DNA of 64,000 bases from Pseudooceanicola pacificus (GCF_009789075.1 NZ_WNXQ01000002.1:124001-188000); one strand, 5' to 3'; positions 9,448 through 18,992 are shown, counted from the first letter of the stretch. A program made the numbers and translations. The notes: generated from the sequence alone by a model not told the origin.

Positions 9448-10260
9448 ATGGCAGTCGGGATCTTTGACAGCGGCCTTGGCGGCCTGACGGTGCTGGACGC
9501 CGTGTCAAAGCGCCTGCCGGATGTGCCCTTTGTCTATCTCGGCGACAATGCCAATGCGCCCTACGGGGTGCGCGATGCCGATGACATCTATGCCCTGACC
9601 ACCGCCGCCTGCCAGCGCCTGTTCGAGGCCGGCTGCGACCTGGTGATCCTGGCCTGCAACACCGCCTCGGCCGCGGCCCTGCGCCGGATGCAGGAAAGCT
9701 GGGTGCCGACCGACAAGCGGGTGCTGGGCGTCTTTGTCCCGCTGATCGAGGCGCTGACCGAACGGCAGTGGGGCGACAACTCTCCCCCGCGCGAGGTTGC
9801 GGTAAAACATGTGGCGCTCTTTGCCACCCCCGCGACGGTGGCCAGCCGGGCCTTTCAGCGCGAACTGGCGTTCCGCGCCATCGGCGTGGACGTCGAGGCG
9901 CAGGCCTGCGGCGGTGTGGTCGACGCGATCGAGGAAGGCGACACCATCCTGGCCGAGGCCCTGGTGCGCAGCCATGTCGACGCGCTGAAACGCAAGATGC
10001 CCAAGCCCGAGGCCGCGATCCTGGGCTGCACCCATTATCCGATGCTCGAAGAGGTGTTTCAGGCCGCTCTGGGGCCGCAGGTCGCGGTCTATTCCCAGGC
10101 GAGCCTGGTCGCCGCCTCGCTGGCCGATTACCTCAAGCGCCGCCCCGAGATGGTCGGCCCGGGCACCGAGTCGATGTTCCTGACCACCGGCGACACTGCC
10201 CGCGTGTCCGACCGGGCGACGCAGTTCCTCCGACGACAGGTCAAATTCCTGCCCGCGTGA
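9448..10260 (+). CDS. murI: Glutamate racemase
   Basis: MurI makes D-glutamate for peptidoglycan by cofactor-independent racemisation in the cytoplasm. The 270-residue protein opens with [19 protein letters not shown] and [11 protein letters not shown], both family signatures. The two catalytic cysteines are present: C70 in LACNTASA and C194 in LGCTHYP. Length is normal. GGAGGGCAG upstream of the ATG serves as ribosome site. It follows the acyltransferase closely; argC is separated by about 100 bases that contain a plausible promoter. Confidence 0.95.
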   Translation: MAVGIFDSGLGGLTVLDAVSKRLPDVPFVYLGDNANAPYGVRDADDIYALTTAACQRLFEAGCDLVILACNTASAAALRRMQESWVPTDKRVLGVFVPLIEALTERQWGDNSPPREVAVKHVALFATPATVASRAFQRELAFRAIGVDVEAQACGGVVDAIEEGDTILAEALVRSHVDALKRKMPKPEAAILGCTHYPMLEEVFQAALGPQVAVYSQASLVAASLADYLKRRPEMVGPGTESMFLTTGDTARVSDRATQFLRRQVKFLPA

Positions 10261-10283
10261 CCCGCGGCATTTGATCCATCTCA

Positions 10284-10313
10284 TTGGACCCGCGCGGTCC
10301 GGTTCCCTATCTA
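10284..10313 (+). promoter_or_regulatory. Candidate sigma-70 promoter for argC
   Basis: TTGGAC (10284-10289) and TATCTA (10308-10313) are 18 bases apart and about 50 bases before the argC ATG. Each matches the consensus at four of six positions. Not tested. Confidence 0.35.
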
Positions 10314-10364
10314 GAGCGCAGATGCGCCGGGGCCTGTCGAAGGCCCTGCTGAGGAGGCCCAGTC

Positions 10365-11393
10365 ATGGCCAAGAAAATCGCAATCATCGGCGCGTCCGGT
10401 TACACCGGCGCCGAACTGATCCGGCTGATCGCCACCCATCCCGGGATGGAGATCGCCGCCCTTGCCGCCAATTCCAGCGCCGGCCAGTCCATGGCGCAGG
10501 TGTTTCCTTTCCTGCGCCATCTCGATCTGCCTGACCTCGTGACGGTGGACGAGGTCGATTTCTCCGCCATCGACCTGGCTTTCTGCGCCCTGCCGCACAA
10601 GACCTCGCAGCAGGTCATCAAGGCCCTGCCGAAAGAGTTGAAGATCGTCGACCTTTCGGCCGATTTCCGGCTGCAGGACCCCGAGGCCTATCGCACCTGG
10701 TACGGCAACGACCATGCCGCCGTCGAAATGCAGGGCGAGGCGGTCTATGGCCTGACCGAATTCTACCGCGACCGGATCCGCACCGCCCGGCTGGTGGCGG
10801 GGACGGGGTGCAATGCGGCCACCGGGCAGTTCGCCCTGCGCCCGCTGATCGCCGCCGGGGTGATCGACCTCGACGAGATCATCCTCGACATGAAATGCGC
10901 GGTCTCCGGCACCGGGCGCGGGCTGCGGCAGGATACGCTGTTTGCCGAGCTGTCCGAGGGCTATCACGCCTATGCCGTGGGCGGGAAACACCGTCACCTC
11001 GGCGAATTCGACCAGGAGTTCTCGGCGCTTGCAGGCCGGCCGGTGCGGGTGCAGTTCACTCCGCATCTCTTGCCGGCAAACCGCGGTATCCTGTCCACCT
11101 GTTACCTGAAGGGCGACGCGCAAGCCATTCATTCCACGATGGAAAAGGCCTATGCGGATGAACCCTTCGTCTGCGTTCTTCCGTTTGGCGAGCCCCCCTC
11201 GACACACCATGTCCGCGGCTCGAACTTCGTGCATATCGGCGTGACCGGCGAGCGTATCGACGGTCGGGCCATCCTGGTCTGCGTGCTCGACAACCTGACC
11301 AAGGGCTCTTCGGGCCAGGCGATCCAGAACGCCAACCTGATGCTGGGCCTCGATGAAACCGAGGGGCTGATGATGGCCCCGCTTTTCCCGTGA
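10365..11393 (+). CDS. argC: N-acetyl-gamma-glutamyl-phosphate reductase
   Basis: ArgC reduces N-acetylglutamyl phosphate to the semialdehyde with NADPH in arginine synthesis. The protein has 342 residues, starts [19 protein letters not shown] (NADP-binding Rossmann motif), and has the catalytic cysteine C149 in GTGCNAATG. The C-terminal part shows the usual [21 protein letters not shown] region. Length and motifs indicate the long (type 1) ArgC. AGGAGG precedes the ATG. ccmE begins seven bases after the stop, so argC and ccmE are probably on one transcript, although their functions are unrelated. Confidence 0.95.
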   Translation: MAKKIAIIGASGYTGAELIRLIATHPGMEIAALAANSSAGQSMAQVFPFLRHLDLPDLVTVDEVDFSAIDLAFCALPHKTSQQVIKALPKELKIVDLSADFRLQDPEAYRTWYGNDHAAVEMQGEAVYGLTEFYRDRIRTARLVAGTGCNAATGQFALRPLIAAGVIDLDEIILDMKCAVSGTGRGLRQDTLFAELSEGYHAYAVGGKHRHLGEFDQEFSALAGRPVRVQFTPHLLPANRGILSTCYLKGDAQAIHSTMEKAYADEPFVCVLPFGEPPSTHHVRGSNFVHIGVTGERIDGRAILVCVLDNLTKGSSGQAIQNANLMLGLDETEGLMMAPLFP

Positions 11394-11400
11394 GGATCCT

Positions 11401-11850
11401 ATGAGAGGGCTGAAGAAAAAGCGCCGCATCCAGATCATCGCCCTGGCCTTTGTCTCTCTGGCGTTGGCCGTCGGGCTGATCGGCTATGCCTTTCAGGACG
11501 GGATCAATTTCTTCCGCTCGCCCAGTCAGGTGCTGGCGGAACCGCCCTCGCCAAACGAAACCTTCCGCATTGGCGGGCTGGTCGAGCAGGGGTCGCTCCA
11601 GCGCGGCCAGGGCGAGACGGTGCGCTTTCGCGTCACCGATGGCGGCGGCGCGGTGCCGGTGACATTTCGTGGCGTGCTGCCCGATCTCTTTGGCGAGGAT
11701 CAGGGCATGGTCGGCACCGGGCGCTACATCAACGGCGTTTTCGAAGCCACTGAAATCCTTGCGAAACACGATGAAAGCTACATGCCGAAAGAGGTGATCG
11801 ACGCGCTGAAGGAACAGGGCGTCTACCAGCCGGACGGCGAAGGAAGCTGA
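11401..11850 (+). CDS. ccmE: Cytochrome c maturation heme chaperone CcmE
   Basis: CcmE receives heme covalently in the periplasm and passes it to CcmF/CcmH for attachment to apocytochrome c. The 149-residue protein has a cytoplasmic basic start (MRGLKKKRRIQ), one membrane anchor (about residues 10-30) and a periplasmic OB-fold domain. The heme-binding histidine is H123 in KHDESYMPKE. It is seven bases after argC. The rest of the ccm run (ccmF, ccmH) follows only after an endolysin/holin pair, so the ccm genes are interrupted here. Confidence 0.95.
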   Translation: MRGLKKKRRIQIIALAFVSLALAVGLIGYAFQDGINFFRSPSQVLAEPPSPNETFRIGGLVEQGSLQRGQGETVRFRVTDGGGAVPVTFRGVLPDLFGEDQGMVGTGRYINGVFEATEILAKHDESYMPKEVIDALKEQGVYQPDGEGS

Positions 11851-11852
11851 CA

Positions 11853-11867
11853 TTAACCGCCTGTTGA
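11853..11867 (+). promoter_or_regulatory. Near-consensus CtrA box before the endolysin gene
   Basis: TTAA-CCGCCTG-TTGA fits the CtrA site TTAA-N7-TTAA with one mismatch. It lies between ccmE and the endolysin, 32 bases before its ATG. CtrA controls GTA lysis genes in Rhodobacter capsulatus. One-mismatch matches occur by chance a few times in a window of this size, so placement is the main support. Confidence 0.4.
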
Positions 11868-11898
11868 GACGCTTGTGCCATGATCCTTGGAGGATGAA

Positions 11899-12513
11899 AT
11901 GGCGCAAGAGGTACAACAGATTGCAGAGGCCATCGTCGCCCGCGAGGGCGGCTATGTGAACGATCCCGACGATCCCGGCGGGGCAACCAACCACGGCGTG
12001 ACGATCCACACCCTGCGGCGGCTGGGGATGGACGTGGATGGCGACGGCGTGGTGGGCATCGCCGATGTGAAGCGGCTGACGCGCGAGCAGGCGGTGGCGA
12101 TCTTCCTGCGGGACTATTTCGAACGGCCCCGGATTGCCGAACTGCCCGAACTGCTCTGGCCGACGGTGTTCGACATGTATGTCAACGCCGGGGCCAATGC
12201 GGTGAAGATCCTGCAGTCCCTGCTTGGGCGCATGGGCTGGACGGTCGATGTCGACGGCGCGATCGGTCCCCAGACCATCCGCGCGGCGCGCGAAGCGGCA
12301 GAGGCCGCGCCGGACCACCTGGCGGATGCCTACGGGATTGCGCGACGGAACTACTATTTCGGTCTCGCCGACCGCCGCCCGGCATCGCGCAAATACGCGC
12401 TCACCCGGGCCGGCGGCAAAGGCGGCTGGATCCGCAGGGCAGAGGAGTTCATCGCCCCGCGCTATCACCTCAGCGACACCGAATTCCGGGCGAGGGTGGC
12501 GGCATGGGGCTGA
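11899..12513 (+). CDS. GH108-type endolysin (N-acetylmuramidase), GTA-like
   Basis: A 204-residue peptidoglycan hydrolase of the glycoside hydrolase 108 family, cleaving the glycan strand. The N terminus has the catalytic-glutamate region AREGGYVNDPDDPGGATNHG (E in REGGY). The middle (VNAGANAVKILQSLL, GWTVDVDGAIGPQTIRAA) matches the family's peptidoglycan-binding-like C-terminal module. There is no signal peptide, so export needs a holin, and the next gene is one, overlapping by 10 bases. TTGGAGG is correctly spaced for the ATG at 11899; the frame also has a TTG at 11887. Known relatives are the GTA endolysins of Rhodobacter, which also sit apart from the GTA structural cluster. Confidence 0.85.
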   Translation: MAQEVQQIAEAIVAREGGYVNDPDDPGGATNHGVTIHTLRRLGMDVDGDGVVGIADVKRLTREQAVAIFLRDYFERPRIAELPELLWPTVFDMYVNAGANAVKILQSLLGRMGWTVDVDGAIGPQTIRAAREAAEAAPDHLADAYGIARRNYYFGLADRRPASRKYALTRAGGKGGWIRRAEEFIAPRYHLSDTEFRARVAAWG

Positions 12514-13064
12514 TCGAGAAGGTGCTTTCGATGGTCTTTGGCGGCGGCAACCTGATCCGCGACACCGCCGGGGTCTTCCGCGAGAATGCCGAGGCCGGGG
12601 CGCAGCGCGACCATGACAGGGCGACGGCGGCCCTGGCCCAGTTCGGGGCAGAGTTCACCGGCCGGCGCAGCTGGTTCGACGCGCTGGTCGACGGGGTGAA
12701 CCGGCTGCCCCGCCCGATGATGGCGCTTGGCACGATCGGGCTCTTTGTTGCCGCGATGACCGACCCGGCCTGGTTTGCCGGGCGGATGCAGGGCCTCGCC
12801 CTGGTGCCCGAGGCCCTCTGGTGGCTGATGGGGGCCATCGTCAGCTTCTATTTCGGCGCCCGGCACCAGTTGAAGGGGCAGCAGTTCCAGCGAGAGCTGG
12901 CAAGCTCCATCGCCCGGATGCCCGCTGTGACGGATTCGGTGATGCCGAGTGCCCCGCAAGGGTCGCCCGAGGAACCGGGGCAGGGCAGCGGGACGGCAAC
13001 AGCCGCCCTGGCAACCGGCGCGAACGCGGCGCTCGATGAATGGAGACAGGTGGCAAGGGCCTGA
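12504..13064 (+). CDS. Holin, 3TM GTA family
   Basis: A 186-residue membrane protein that should form the lesions letting the preceding endolysin reach the wall. After an amphipathic N terminus (MGLIEKVLSMVFGGGNLIRD) there are two to three hydrophobic segments, around MMALGTIGLFVAAMTDPAWF (about 73-92) and VPEALWWLMGAIVSFYFGAR (about 98-117). The spacing resembles the 3TM holin family of gene transfer agents. The C-terminal tail is polar, rich in A, G, T and P, and probably cytoplasmic. It overlaps the endolysin by 10 bases, indicating translational coupling. No structural GTA or phage genes flank it, which fits a GTA lysis cassette better than a prophage. Confidence 0.8.
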   Translation: MGLIEKVLSMVFGGGNLIRDTAGVFRENAEAGAQRDHDRATAALAQFGAEFTGRRSWFDALVDGVNRLPRPMMALGTIGLFVAAMTDPAWFAGRMQGLALVPEALWWLMGAIVSFYFGARHQLKGQQFQRELASSIARMPAVTDSVMPSAPQGSPEEPGQGSGTATAALATGANAALDEWRQVARA

Positions 13065-13259
13065 TCTTTCCCGCAATTCCCTGCCACCGGCCTTGCAGCT
13101 TTCGGCCCCGGCCCGAACCTCCGGCGCCGCCACTGGCACCGAACTCTTCCAGCCCCGCCCGCCACCAGACGTCTCAAGCGGGCGGGGCCGCGACAATGTG
13201 ATCGCTCCGCGCATCCGAAAGCCTTTGGCCATATCGGCCGAGATGAATATAAGCGGGCC

Positions 13260-15227
13260 ATGCTCGCAGAACTTGGCCACTTCACCCTGATCCTCGCCTT
13301 CGCGGTCTCCCTCGTGCAGGCCACCGTGCCGTTGATCGGCGCCCACCGGCGCGCACCGGGCTGGATGGCCGTCGCCGAACCCGCCGCCAACGCGCAGTTC
13401 CTGCTGGTGGCCTTCTCCTTCGGCGCGCTGACCTATGCCTTTGTCACCTCTGACTTTTCCCTGTCGCTGGTGACCGCCAACAGCCATTCGCTGAAACCGA
13501 TGCTCTACAAGGTGACCGGGGTCTGGGGCAATCACGAGGGCTCGATGCTGCTCTGGGTGCTGATCGTCACCCTGTTCGGCGCGGCGGTGTCCTGGTTCGG
13601 CGGCAACCTTCCCGCGACGCTCAAGGCGCGGGTCCTGGCAGTGCAGAGCATGATCGGCGCGGCCTTCCTGGCCTTCCTGCTCTTCACCTCCAACCCCTTC
13701 CTGCGGCTGGCCGTGCCGCCGATGGACGGGCAGGACCTGAACCCGCTGCTGCAGGACCCGGGCCTCGCCTTCCATCCGCCGTTCCTCTACCTCGGCTATG
13801 TCGGGCTCTCGATGTCCTTCTCCTTTGCCGTCGCCGCCCTGATCGAGGGGCGGGTCGATGCCGCATGGGGCCGGTGGGTCCGCCCCTGGACGCTGGCGGC
13901 CTGGATTTTCCTCACCATCGGCATCGCGCTCGGCTCCTGGTGGGCCTATTACGAGCTCGGCTGGGGCGGGTTCTGGTTCTGGGACCCGGTCGAAAACGCC
14001 TCCTTCATGCCCTGGCTGGTGGCGGCCGCGCTGCTGCACTCCGCCATCGTGGTCGAGAAGCGCGAAAGCCTGAAGGCCTGGACCGTCCTGCTGGCCATCG
14101 TCGCCTTCGGCTTCTCGCTGATCGGCGCCTTCATCACCCGGTCGGGCATCATCACCTCCGTCCATGCCTTTGCCAACGACCCCGAACGCGGCGTCTTCCT
14201 GCTGCTGATTCTGGCGGTCTTCATGGGCGGCGCGCTGATCCTTTTCGCCGTGCGGGCCGAGGCGATGTCCTCGCGCGGGGTCTTCTCGATGGTGTCGCGC
14301 GAAAGCGGGCTGGTGCTGAACAACGTCCTCCTTTGCGTCGCCGCCTTTGTCGTCTTCGTCGGCACCATCTGGCCGCTGGTGGCCGAACTCGCCTTTGACC
14401 GGAAATTGTCGGTGGGGGCGCCGTTCTTCAACCTTGCGTTCACACCTTTCATGGTAGCCCTTGGCCTGGTCCTGCCCTTCGGGGCGATGCTTCCGTGGAA
14501 ACGGGCCCGGCTGGGGCGGGTGAGCCGCACACTTGTCCCAGGGGCCGTGCTGGCGCTGGCCGTGCTTGCACTGGCCTGGGCAATTCAATCGGGCCGGACG
14601 GTGCTCGGGCCGTTTGGCATGGCGCTTGGCGCCTGGCTAGTCGCCGGGGCCGCCGTTGACCTGTGGTCGCGCAGCGGCCGGGGCGGGGACCGGTTCGGCC
14701 GCCTGCGCCGCCTGCCACGGGCGGACTGGGGCAAGGCCGTGGCCCATGCGGGGCTGGGTGTGGCGATGATCGGGATCTCGGCCATGCTCGCCTGGCAGCA
14801 GGAGGATATTCGCGTGGTCCAGATCGGCGACAGCGTCGAACTGGCCGGCTACACGATCACGCTCGACGCGGTGAACCGGGTCGAGGGGCCGAACTACATT
14901 TCGACGACCGGGGCTGTAACCCTGTCGCGCAACGGGCACGAGATCGGGCAGCTGCGGCCTGAGAAACGCTTCTATCCGGTGGCCCGGATGCCCACGACCG
15001 AGGCGGCGATCGACAACGGTTTCCTGCGCGACATCTATGTCGTGATCGGCGATCCGCAGGACGGCGGTGGCTGGGCGATGCGCAGCTATTACAAGCCGCT
15101 GGCGAACTGGATCTGGGGCGGCACCATCCTGATGGCCCTGGGCGGGGCGCTCAGCCTCAGCGACCGCCGGTTCCGGGTCGCGGCAGGTTCGCGCAAGACG
15201 GTGGCCGAGGGGGTGCCCGCGGAATGA
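13260..15227 (+). CDS. ccmF: Cytochrome c heme lyase subunit CcmF
   Basis: CcmF is the multi-pass inner membrane core of the heme lyase that takes heme from CcmE and ligates it to apocytochrome c with CcmH. The 655-residue protein is almost entirely transmembrane helices. It has the tryptophan-rich WWD motif GWGGFWFWDPVENASFMPW at about residue 236 and conserved periplasmic histidine regions (TGVWGNHEGSMLLW). Length is normal. It is separated from the holin by 195 bases and overlaps ccmH by four bases. The ribosome site is weak. Confidence 0.95.
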   Translation: MLAELGHFTLILAFAVSLVQATVPLIGAHRRAPGWMAVAEPAANAQFLLVAFSFGALTYAFVTSDFSLSLVTANSHSLKPMLYKVTGVWGNHEGSMLLWVLIVTLFGAAVSWFGGNLPATLKARVLAVQSMIGAAFLAFLLFTSNPFLRLAVPPMDGQDLNPLLQDPGLAFHPPFLYLGYVGLSMSFSFAVAALIEGRVDAAWGRWVRPWTLAAWIFLTIGIALGSWWAYYELGWGGFWFWDPVENASFMPWLVAAALLHSAIVVEKRESLKAWTVLLAIVAFGFSLIGAFITRSGIITSVHAFANDPERGVFLLLILAVFMGGALILFAVRAEAMSSRGVFSMVSRESGLVLNNVLLCVAAFVVFVGTIWPLVAELAFDRKLSVGAPFFNLAFTPFMVALGLVLPFGAMLPWKRARLGRVSRTLVPGAVLALAVLALAWAIQSGRTVLGPFGMALGAWLVAGAAVDLWSRSGRGGDRFGRLRRLPRADWGKAVAHAGLGVAMIGISAMLAWQQEDIRVVQIGDSVELAGYTITLDAVNRVEGPNYISTTGAVTLSRNGHEIGQLRPEKRFYPVARMPTTEAAIDNGFLRDIYVVIGDPQDGGGWAMRSYYKPLANWIWGGTILMALGGALSLSDRRFRVAAGSRKTVAEGVPAE

Positions 15228-15682
15228 GGGCGCTGGTTCTGGCCGCCGCGCTGGCCCTTGTGGCCACGCTCGCCCCGGCGGTGCAGCCGGACGAGGTGCT
15301 GGCCGATCCGGCACTGGAATCGCGTGCGCGCGAGATCAGCCAGGGCCTGCGTTGCCTGGTCTGCCGGAACGAGAATATCGACGACAGCAACGCGGAACTG
15401 GCCCGCGACCTGCGCCTGCTGGTGCGCGAGCGGCTGACAGCGGGCGACAGCGACACCGAGGTGGTGGATTTCATCACCGACCGCTACGGCGAATATGTCC
15501 TGCTGAAACCCACGACCGGGGGCGCCAACTGGCTGCTCTGGGGGGCGGGGCCACTGATGCTGGTACTGGGGCTGGGGATCGGCGCCCTGTTCGTGCGCCG
15601 CCGCAGCCAGGGCGCCGCGAGCCGCGAAGATGCGCTGAGTCCCGAGGAAGAGCAGAGATTGCAGGCGTTGCTCAAGGAGTGA
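15224..15682 (+). CDS. ccmH: Cytochrome c maturation protein CcmH (CcmL/CycL type)
   Basis: A membrane-anchored periplasmic thiol-disulfide protein that keeps the apocytochrome CxxCH cysteines reduced for heme ligation. The 152-residue protein has an N-terminal signal (MRALVLAAALALVATLAPAV), the redox motif LRCLVCRNENI with C44 and C47, and a C-terminal transmembrane helix (LLWGAGPLMLVLGLGIGALF). This is the short form without the TPR domain, so a separate CcmI should exist elsewhere. Its ATG overlaps the ccmF stop by four bases. Confidence 0.93.
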   Translation: MRALVLAAALALVATLAPAVQPDEVLADPALESRAREISQGLRCLVCRNENIDDSNAELARDLRLLVRERLTAGDSDTEVVDFITDRYGEYVLLKPTTGGANWLLWGAGPLMLVLGLGIGALFVRRRSQGAASREDALSPEEEQRLQALLKE

Positions 15683-15758
15683 CGCCCGGTTTCGCTTTCC
15701 GCGCCGCCGGTTTTCGGTTTGACTGCGGCACGAGAGGAACCTGCCCCGGGGAGCATCC

Positions 15759-16535
15759 ATGACCTACCAGACACTTACGCTCGACATTGCCGAGGACATC
15801 GCCGTGCTGAGGCTGAACCGGCCGGATCAGATGAACGCGCTGAACGGGCAGATGCGGGCGGAAATCACCGACGCCGTGCAGGTCGCGGAACGCGAGGCGC
15901 GCGTGCTGGTACTGACCGGCACCGGGCGGGCCTTCTGTTCGGGGCAGGACCTGAGCGACCGGTCTTCGGTGGCCAATCCCGACCTGGAGCGCACGCTGCG
16001 CGACGAATACCTGCCGATGGTCCGCGCCATCGTGAACTGCGCGATCCCGACGATCAGCGCGGTCAACGGCGCGGCGGCCGGGGCAGGGGCCAACCTCGCG
16101 CTCTGCGCGGACGTGGTGATCGCGGCGGAAAGCGCCTATTTCCTGCAGGCCTTTGCCCGGATCGGGCTGATCCCCGACGCCGGTGGCACCTATACCCTGC
16201 CGCGGTCGATGGGCACGGCCAAGGCCATGGGCGCCGCCCTGTTTGCCGAAAAAATCACGGCAAAACAGGCGGATGACTGGGGCATGATCTGGGAACACGT
16301 GTCCGACGATCATTTCGAGGCAACCTGGAAGGCGCGCGCGGCGCATCTGGCGCAGGGCCCTTCGCTGGCCTATCGCATGGCCAAGCAGGCGATCCGGGGC
16401 ACCTGGGACAATTCGCTGGAGGACCAGCTGGCGCTGGAAGGCCGGTCGCAGGGCAGTTGCGGCGGGTCACGCGATTTTCAGGAGGGCGTGGTGGCCTTTC
16501 TCGAAAAGCGCCCCGCGAAATTCGAGGGGCGCTGA
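15759..16535 (+). CDS. Enoyl-CoA hydratase/isomerase, PaaG-like
   Basis: A 258-residue crotonase-fold enzyme. The oxyanion-hole segments are FCSGQDLSDRS and VNGAAAGAGANLALCADVV, and the second catalytic region is IGLIPDAGGTYTLPRSMG. The aspartate in this last segment (in place of glutamate) and the overall pattern match PaaG, 1,2-epoxyphenylacetyl-CoA isomerase of the phenylacetate pathway, but no other paa genes are near, so substrate is not certain. It starts 76 bases after ccmH. The end is convergent with the RTX gene, 24 bases away, with no clear terminator between them. A general enoyl-CoA hydratase role cannot be excluded. Confidence 0.85.
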   Translation: MTYQTLTLDIAEDIAVLRLNRPDQMNALNGQMRAEITDAVQVAEREARVLVLTGTGRAFCSGQDLSDRSSVANPDLERTLRDEYLPMVRAIVNCAIPTISAVNGAAAGAGANLALCADVVIAAESAYFLQAFARIGLIPDAGGTYTLPRSMGTAKAMGAALFAEKITAKQADDWGMIWEHVSDDHFEATWKARAAHLAQGPSLAYRMAKQAIRGTWDNSLEDQLALEGRSQGSCGGSRDFQEGVVAFLEKRPAKFEGR

Positions 16536-16559
16536 TCGGGGTCTTGCTGGGTCCGCGAC

Positions 16560-17399
16560 TCAGATGGACGACGACTGCATGTCCACGGTCACGTCAAAGA
16601 TATTGGCCTGGAACAGGGTGCCCGGCATCTTGTTCACGGTCAGCACCGCCTGGCCGCTTTCCATGATCGTCGCGGTGTCGCCTTCGAGGGTCTGCACCAC
16701 CTCGAACTGTGCGGGACCGTCACGGAAGTCCTTCATATAGGCGATCTGGTCGTCGTTGTCGGGGGTCTGGCTGTAGTCATGGATCACAGGTGCCGCGCCG
16801 GCGCCCTTGACCCAATCGCCCACCACGATGAAGTCGTCGCCCTCGCCGCCGGTCGCCTGGTCGTTTGCGCCCAGAGTGATGTAGTCGTTGCCATTGCCGC
16901 CGGAAATGGTGTCGGCCTCGCCCGAGTCGCTCCAGTCCAGAGTGTTGAACGGCTGGACGTCGGTGCCCTCCTTGACGCTGGATGCAACCATCTTGGCGTA
17001 GTCCAGGATGTCGGCGCCAAAGATCAGGTCGTCGCCATTGCCGCCGTTCATGACATCCGCGCCGGACTCGTCAAAGATCAGGTCGTTGCCCTGGTTGCCT
17101 TCCATCGTGTCGTCGCCGGTGCCGCCGGCCAGGATATCGTCGCCCGGCCCGCCAAGCAGCAGGTCGTCGCCGCCGCCGGCCACCAGAACGTCGTTGCCGC
17201 CTTCGCCGACAAGTTTCTCGTCGGCCTCGCCGGTCACCAGAACGTCAATGTCATCTGTGCCCAGGAACTTGTCCACGGACACGATTTCTACCGGTTCAGG
17301 GGGGGTGGCCTCGGTATCCTCGGCCTCGTGATCCGATCCGTCATTGTCGGACAGGATGAAAGCGCCCAGCCCAAGAAAGGCGAGCAATGCGAAAATCAT
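16560..17399 (-). CDS. Membrane-anchored RTX calcium-binding repeat protein
   Basis: A 279-residue protein starting with one hydrophobic helix (MIFALLAFLGLGAFILSD) and then an acidic linker and hemolysin-type nonapeptide repeats. The repeats run about residues 62-115 (GEGGNDVLVAGGGDDLLLGG and similar) with further copies near 165-190. These GGxGxDxux units bind calcium in a parallel beta-roll. The remainder is unassigned. The ATG at 17399 is preceded by GGAG at proper spacing; an upstream GTG at 17408 is in frame but follows the GGAG directly. Such small anchored RTX proteins are frequent in Rhodobacteraceae and their role is unknown. It lies between paaG-like and gltA genes without functional linkage. 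Confidence 0.78.
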   Translation of the reverse strand: MIFALLAFLGLGAFILSDNDGSDHEAEDTEATPPEPVEIVSVDKFLGTDDIDVLVTGEADEKLVGEGGNDVLVAGGGDDLLLGGPGDDILAGGTGDDTMEGNQGNDLIFDESGADVMNGGNGDDLIFGADILDYAKMVASSVKEGTDVQPFNTLDWSDSGEADTISGGNGNDYITLGANDQATGGEGDDFIVVGDWVKGAGAAPVIHDYSQTPDNDDQIAYMKDFRDGPAQFEVVQTLEGDTATIMESGQAVLTVNKMPGTLFQANIFDVTVDMQSSSI

Positions 17400-17550
17400 G
17401 TGTGACACTCCGCCACTGGTTTCTTATGAGAAAATATCAGAATTCGCGGCGGCGGGAAGCGGATTCTTCGGGCGCCTGATCGGCAGAAACAAAAGGGTTT
17501 CAGGGGGTTGACCGTTTCCACTCCGGCATCAAACGGGCCGGGACGGGACA

Positions 17551-17578
17551 AAAGAAAAGGGGCGCCGCGGCGCCCCTT
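17551..17578 (-). terminator. Rho-independent terminator of gltA
   Basis: On the minus strand two perfect 10-base arms, 17578-17569 and 17566-17557 (AAGGGGCGCC and complement), surround a two-base centre and are followed by TTCTTTT. It is 25 bases after the gltA stop. Confidence 0.85.
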
Positions 17579-17602
17579 CGATTTCGATTCGACAAACCCG
17601 GG

Positions 17603-18898
17603 TCAGCGGGTTTCGACATCCGTGTAGTCGCGGTAGGAGGCGCCGGTGTAGAGCTGCCGCGGGCGGCCGATCTTCATCTGCGGATCCTCGATCATCTCTT
17701 TCCACTGCGAGATCCAGCCCACGGTCCGCGACACGGCGAAGATCGGGGTGAACATCGAGGTGGGGAAGCCCATGGCCTCCAGGATGATGCCCGAATAGAA
17801 GTCGACATTCGGGAACAGCTTGCGCTGGATGAAATAGTCGTCTTCCAGCGCGGCCTTTTCGACCTCTTTCGCCACGGCCAGGATCGGGTTGTTCTCGACC
17901 CCAAGAAGCTCCAGCACCTCGTCGGCGGACTGTTTCATCACCGTCGCGCGCGGGTCGAAGTTCTTGTAGACCCGGTGGCCAAAGCCCATCAGGCGGAACG
18001 GATCGTCCTTGTCCTTGGCGCGGGCGAGGAATTCCGGAATGCGGTCGGTCGTGCCGATTTCCTTGAGCGATTCCAGCGCCGCCTGGTTCGCGCCGCCATG
18101 TGCCGGGCCCCAGAGGCAGGCGATGCCGGCCGCGATGCAGGCAAAGGGGTTCGCGCCCGAGGACGAGGCGAGACGCACCGTCGAGGTCGAGGCGTTCTGC
18201 TCGTGATCCGCGTGCAGCATGAAGATCCGGTCCATCGCGCGGCTCAGGATCGGGTTCACCACGTAATCCTCGGCCGGGACCGAGAAGCACATGCGCAGGA
18301 AGTTGGACGCGAAGTCCAGATCGTTGCGCGGATACACGAAGGGCTGGCCGATCGAGTATTTGTAGGCCATGGCCGCAATGGTCGGCATCTTGGCGATCAG
18401 GCGGATCGAGGCGACCTCGCGGTGCCAGGGATCGTTGATGTCGGTGCTGTCGTGGTAAAAGGCCGACATGGCCCCCACGACGCCGGTCATGATCGCCATC
18501 GGATGCGCATCACGGCGGAAGCCGGTGAAGAACCGGTGCATCTGCTCGTGCACCATCGTGTGGTTGGTCACGCGGCTTTCGAAATCCTCAAGCTGCGCGG
18601 CCGAGGGCAGATCGCCGTAAAGCAGCAGGTAGCACACTTCCAGGAAGTGCGATTTGCTGGCCAGCTGGTCGATCGGATAGCCGCGGTGCAGCAGGATGCC
18701 CGCGTCACCGTCGATATAGGTGATCGAGCTGTCGCAGGACGCGGTCGAGGTAAAGCCCGGATCGTAGGTAAAGACATCGGCCATGCCGTAGAGCTTGCGA
18801 ATGTCGACGACATCCGGCCCCTCGGTCGGGGAAAGCATCGGGAGATCGTATTTCTGGTCCCCGATTGTCAGCGTTGCCGTTTTGTTCGTGTCTGCCAT
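17603..18898 (-). CDS. gltA: Citrate synthase (type II)
   Basis: Condenses acetyl-CoA and oxaloacetate to citrate, the entry step of the TCA cycle. The 431-residue product is the length of hexameric Gram-negative citrate synthases. It has [16 protein letters not shown] with the catalytic histidine, [20 protein letters not shown] with the second histidine, and the ending aspartate segment [20 protein letters not shown]. The N-terminal domain ([13 protein letters not shown]) is the NADH-regulated type's beta-strand domain. It lies 94 bases after gltX on the same strand and ends in a strong terminator. Confidence 0.97.
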   Translation of the reverse strand: MADTNKTATLTIGDQKYDLPMLSPTEGPDVVDIRKLYGMADVFTYDPGFTSTASCDSSITYIDGDAGILLHRGYPIDQLASKSHFLEVCYLLLYGDLPSAAQLEDFESRVTNHTMVHEQMHRFFTGFRRDAHPMAIMTGVVGAMSAFYHDSTDINDPWHREVASIRLIAKMPTIAAMAYKYSIGQPFVYPRNDLDFASNFLRMCFSVPAEDYVVNPILSRAMDRIFMLHADHEQNASTSTVRLASSSGANPFACIAAGIACLWGPAHGGANQAALESLKEIGTTDRIPEFLARAKDKDDPFRLMGFGHRVYKNFDPRATVMKQSADEVLELLGVENNPILAVAKEVEKAALEDDYFIQRKLFPNVDFYSGIILEAMGFPTSMFTPIFAVSRTVGWISQWKEMIEDPQMKIGRPRQLYTGASYRDYTDVETR

Positions 18899-18992
18899 TA
18901 CATCCCCTTCCTGGTTCAGGCGCGCACCCCGGAGGCCCGCGCCATTCGTAGTCGCCCGGGGCTTTCCGGGCGGTTAACCGGCGGCGGCCTGA

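Noticed and set aside
11887-11898. TTG start for the endolysin four codons upstream
   Set aside because: The TTGGAGG there is the ribosome site for the ATG at 11899.
11887-13064. Prophage interpretation of the endolysin/holin pair
   Set aside because: No integrase, terminase, capsid or tail gene is near; both sides are cytochrome c maturation genes.
12465-14588. A 707-codon minus-strand frame opposite the holin and ccmF genes
   Set aside because: Composition of G, R, H, Q and E stretches is typical of antisense shadows in GC-rich DNA, and the plus strand holds recognised genes.
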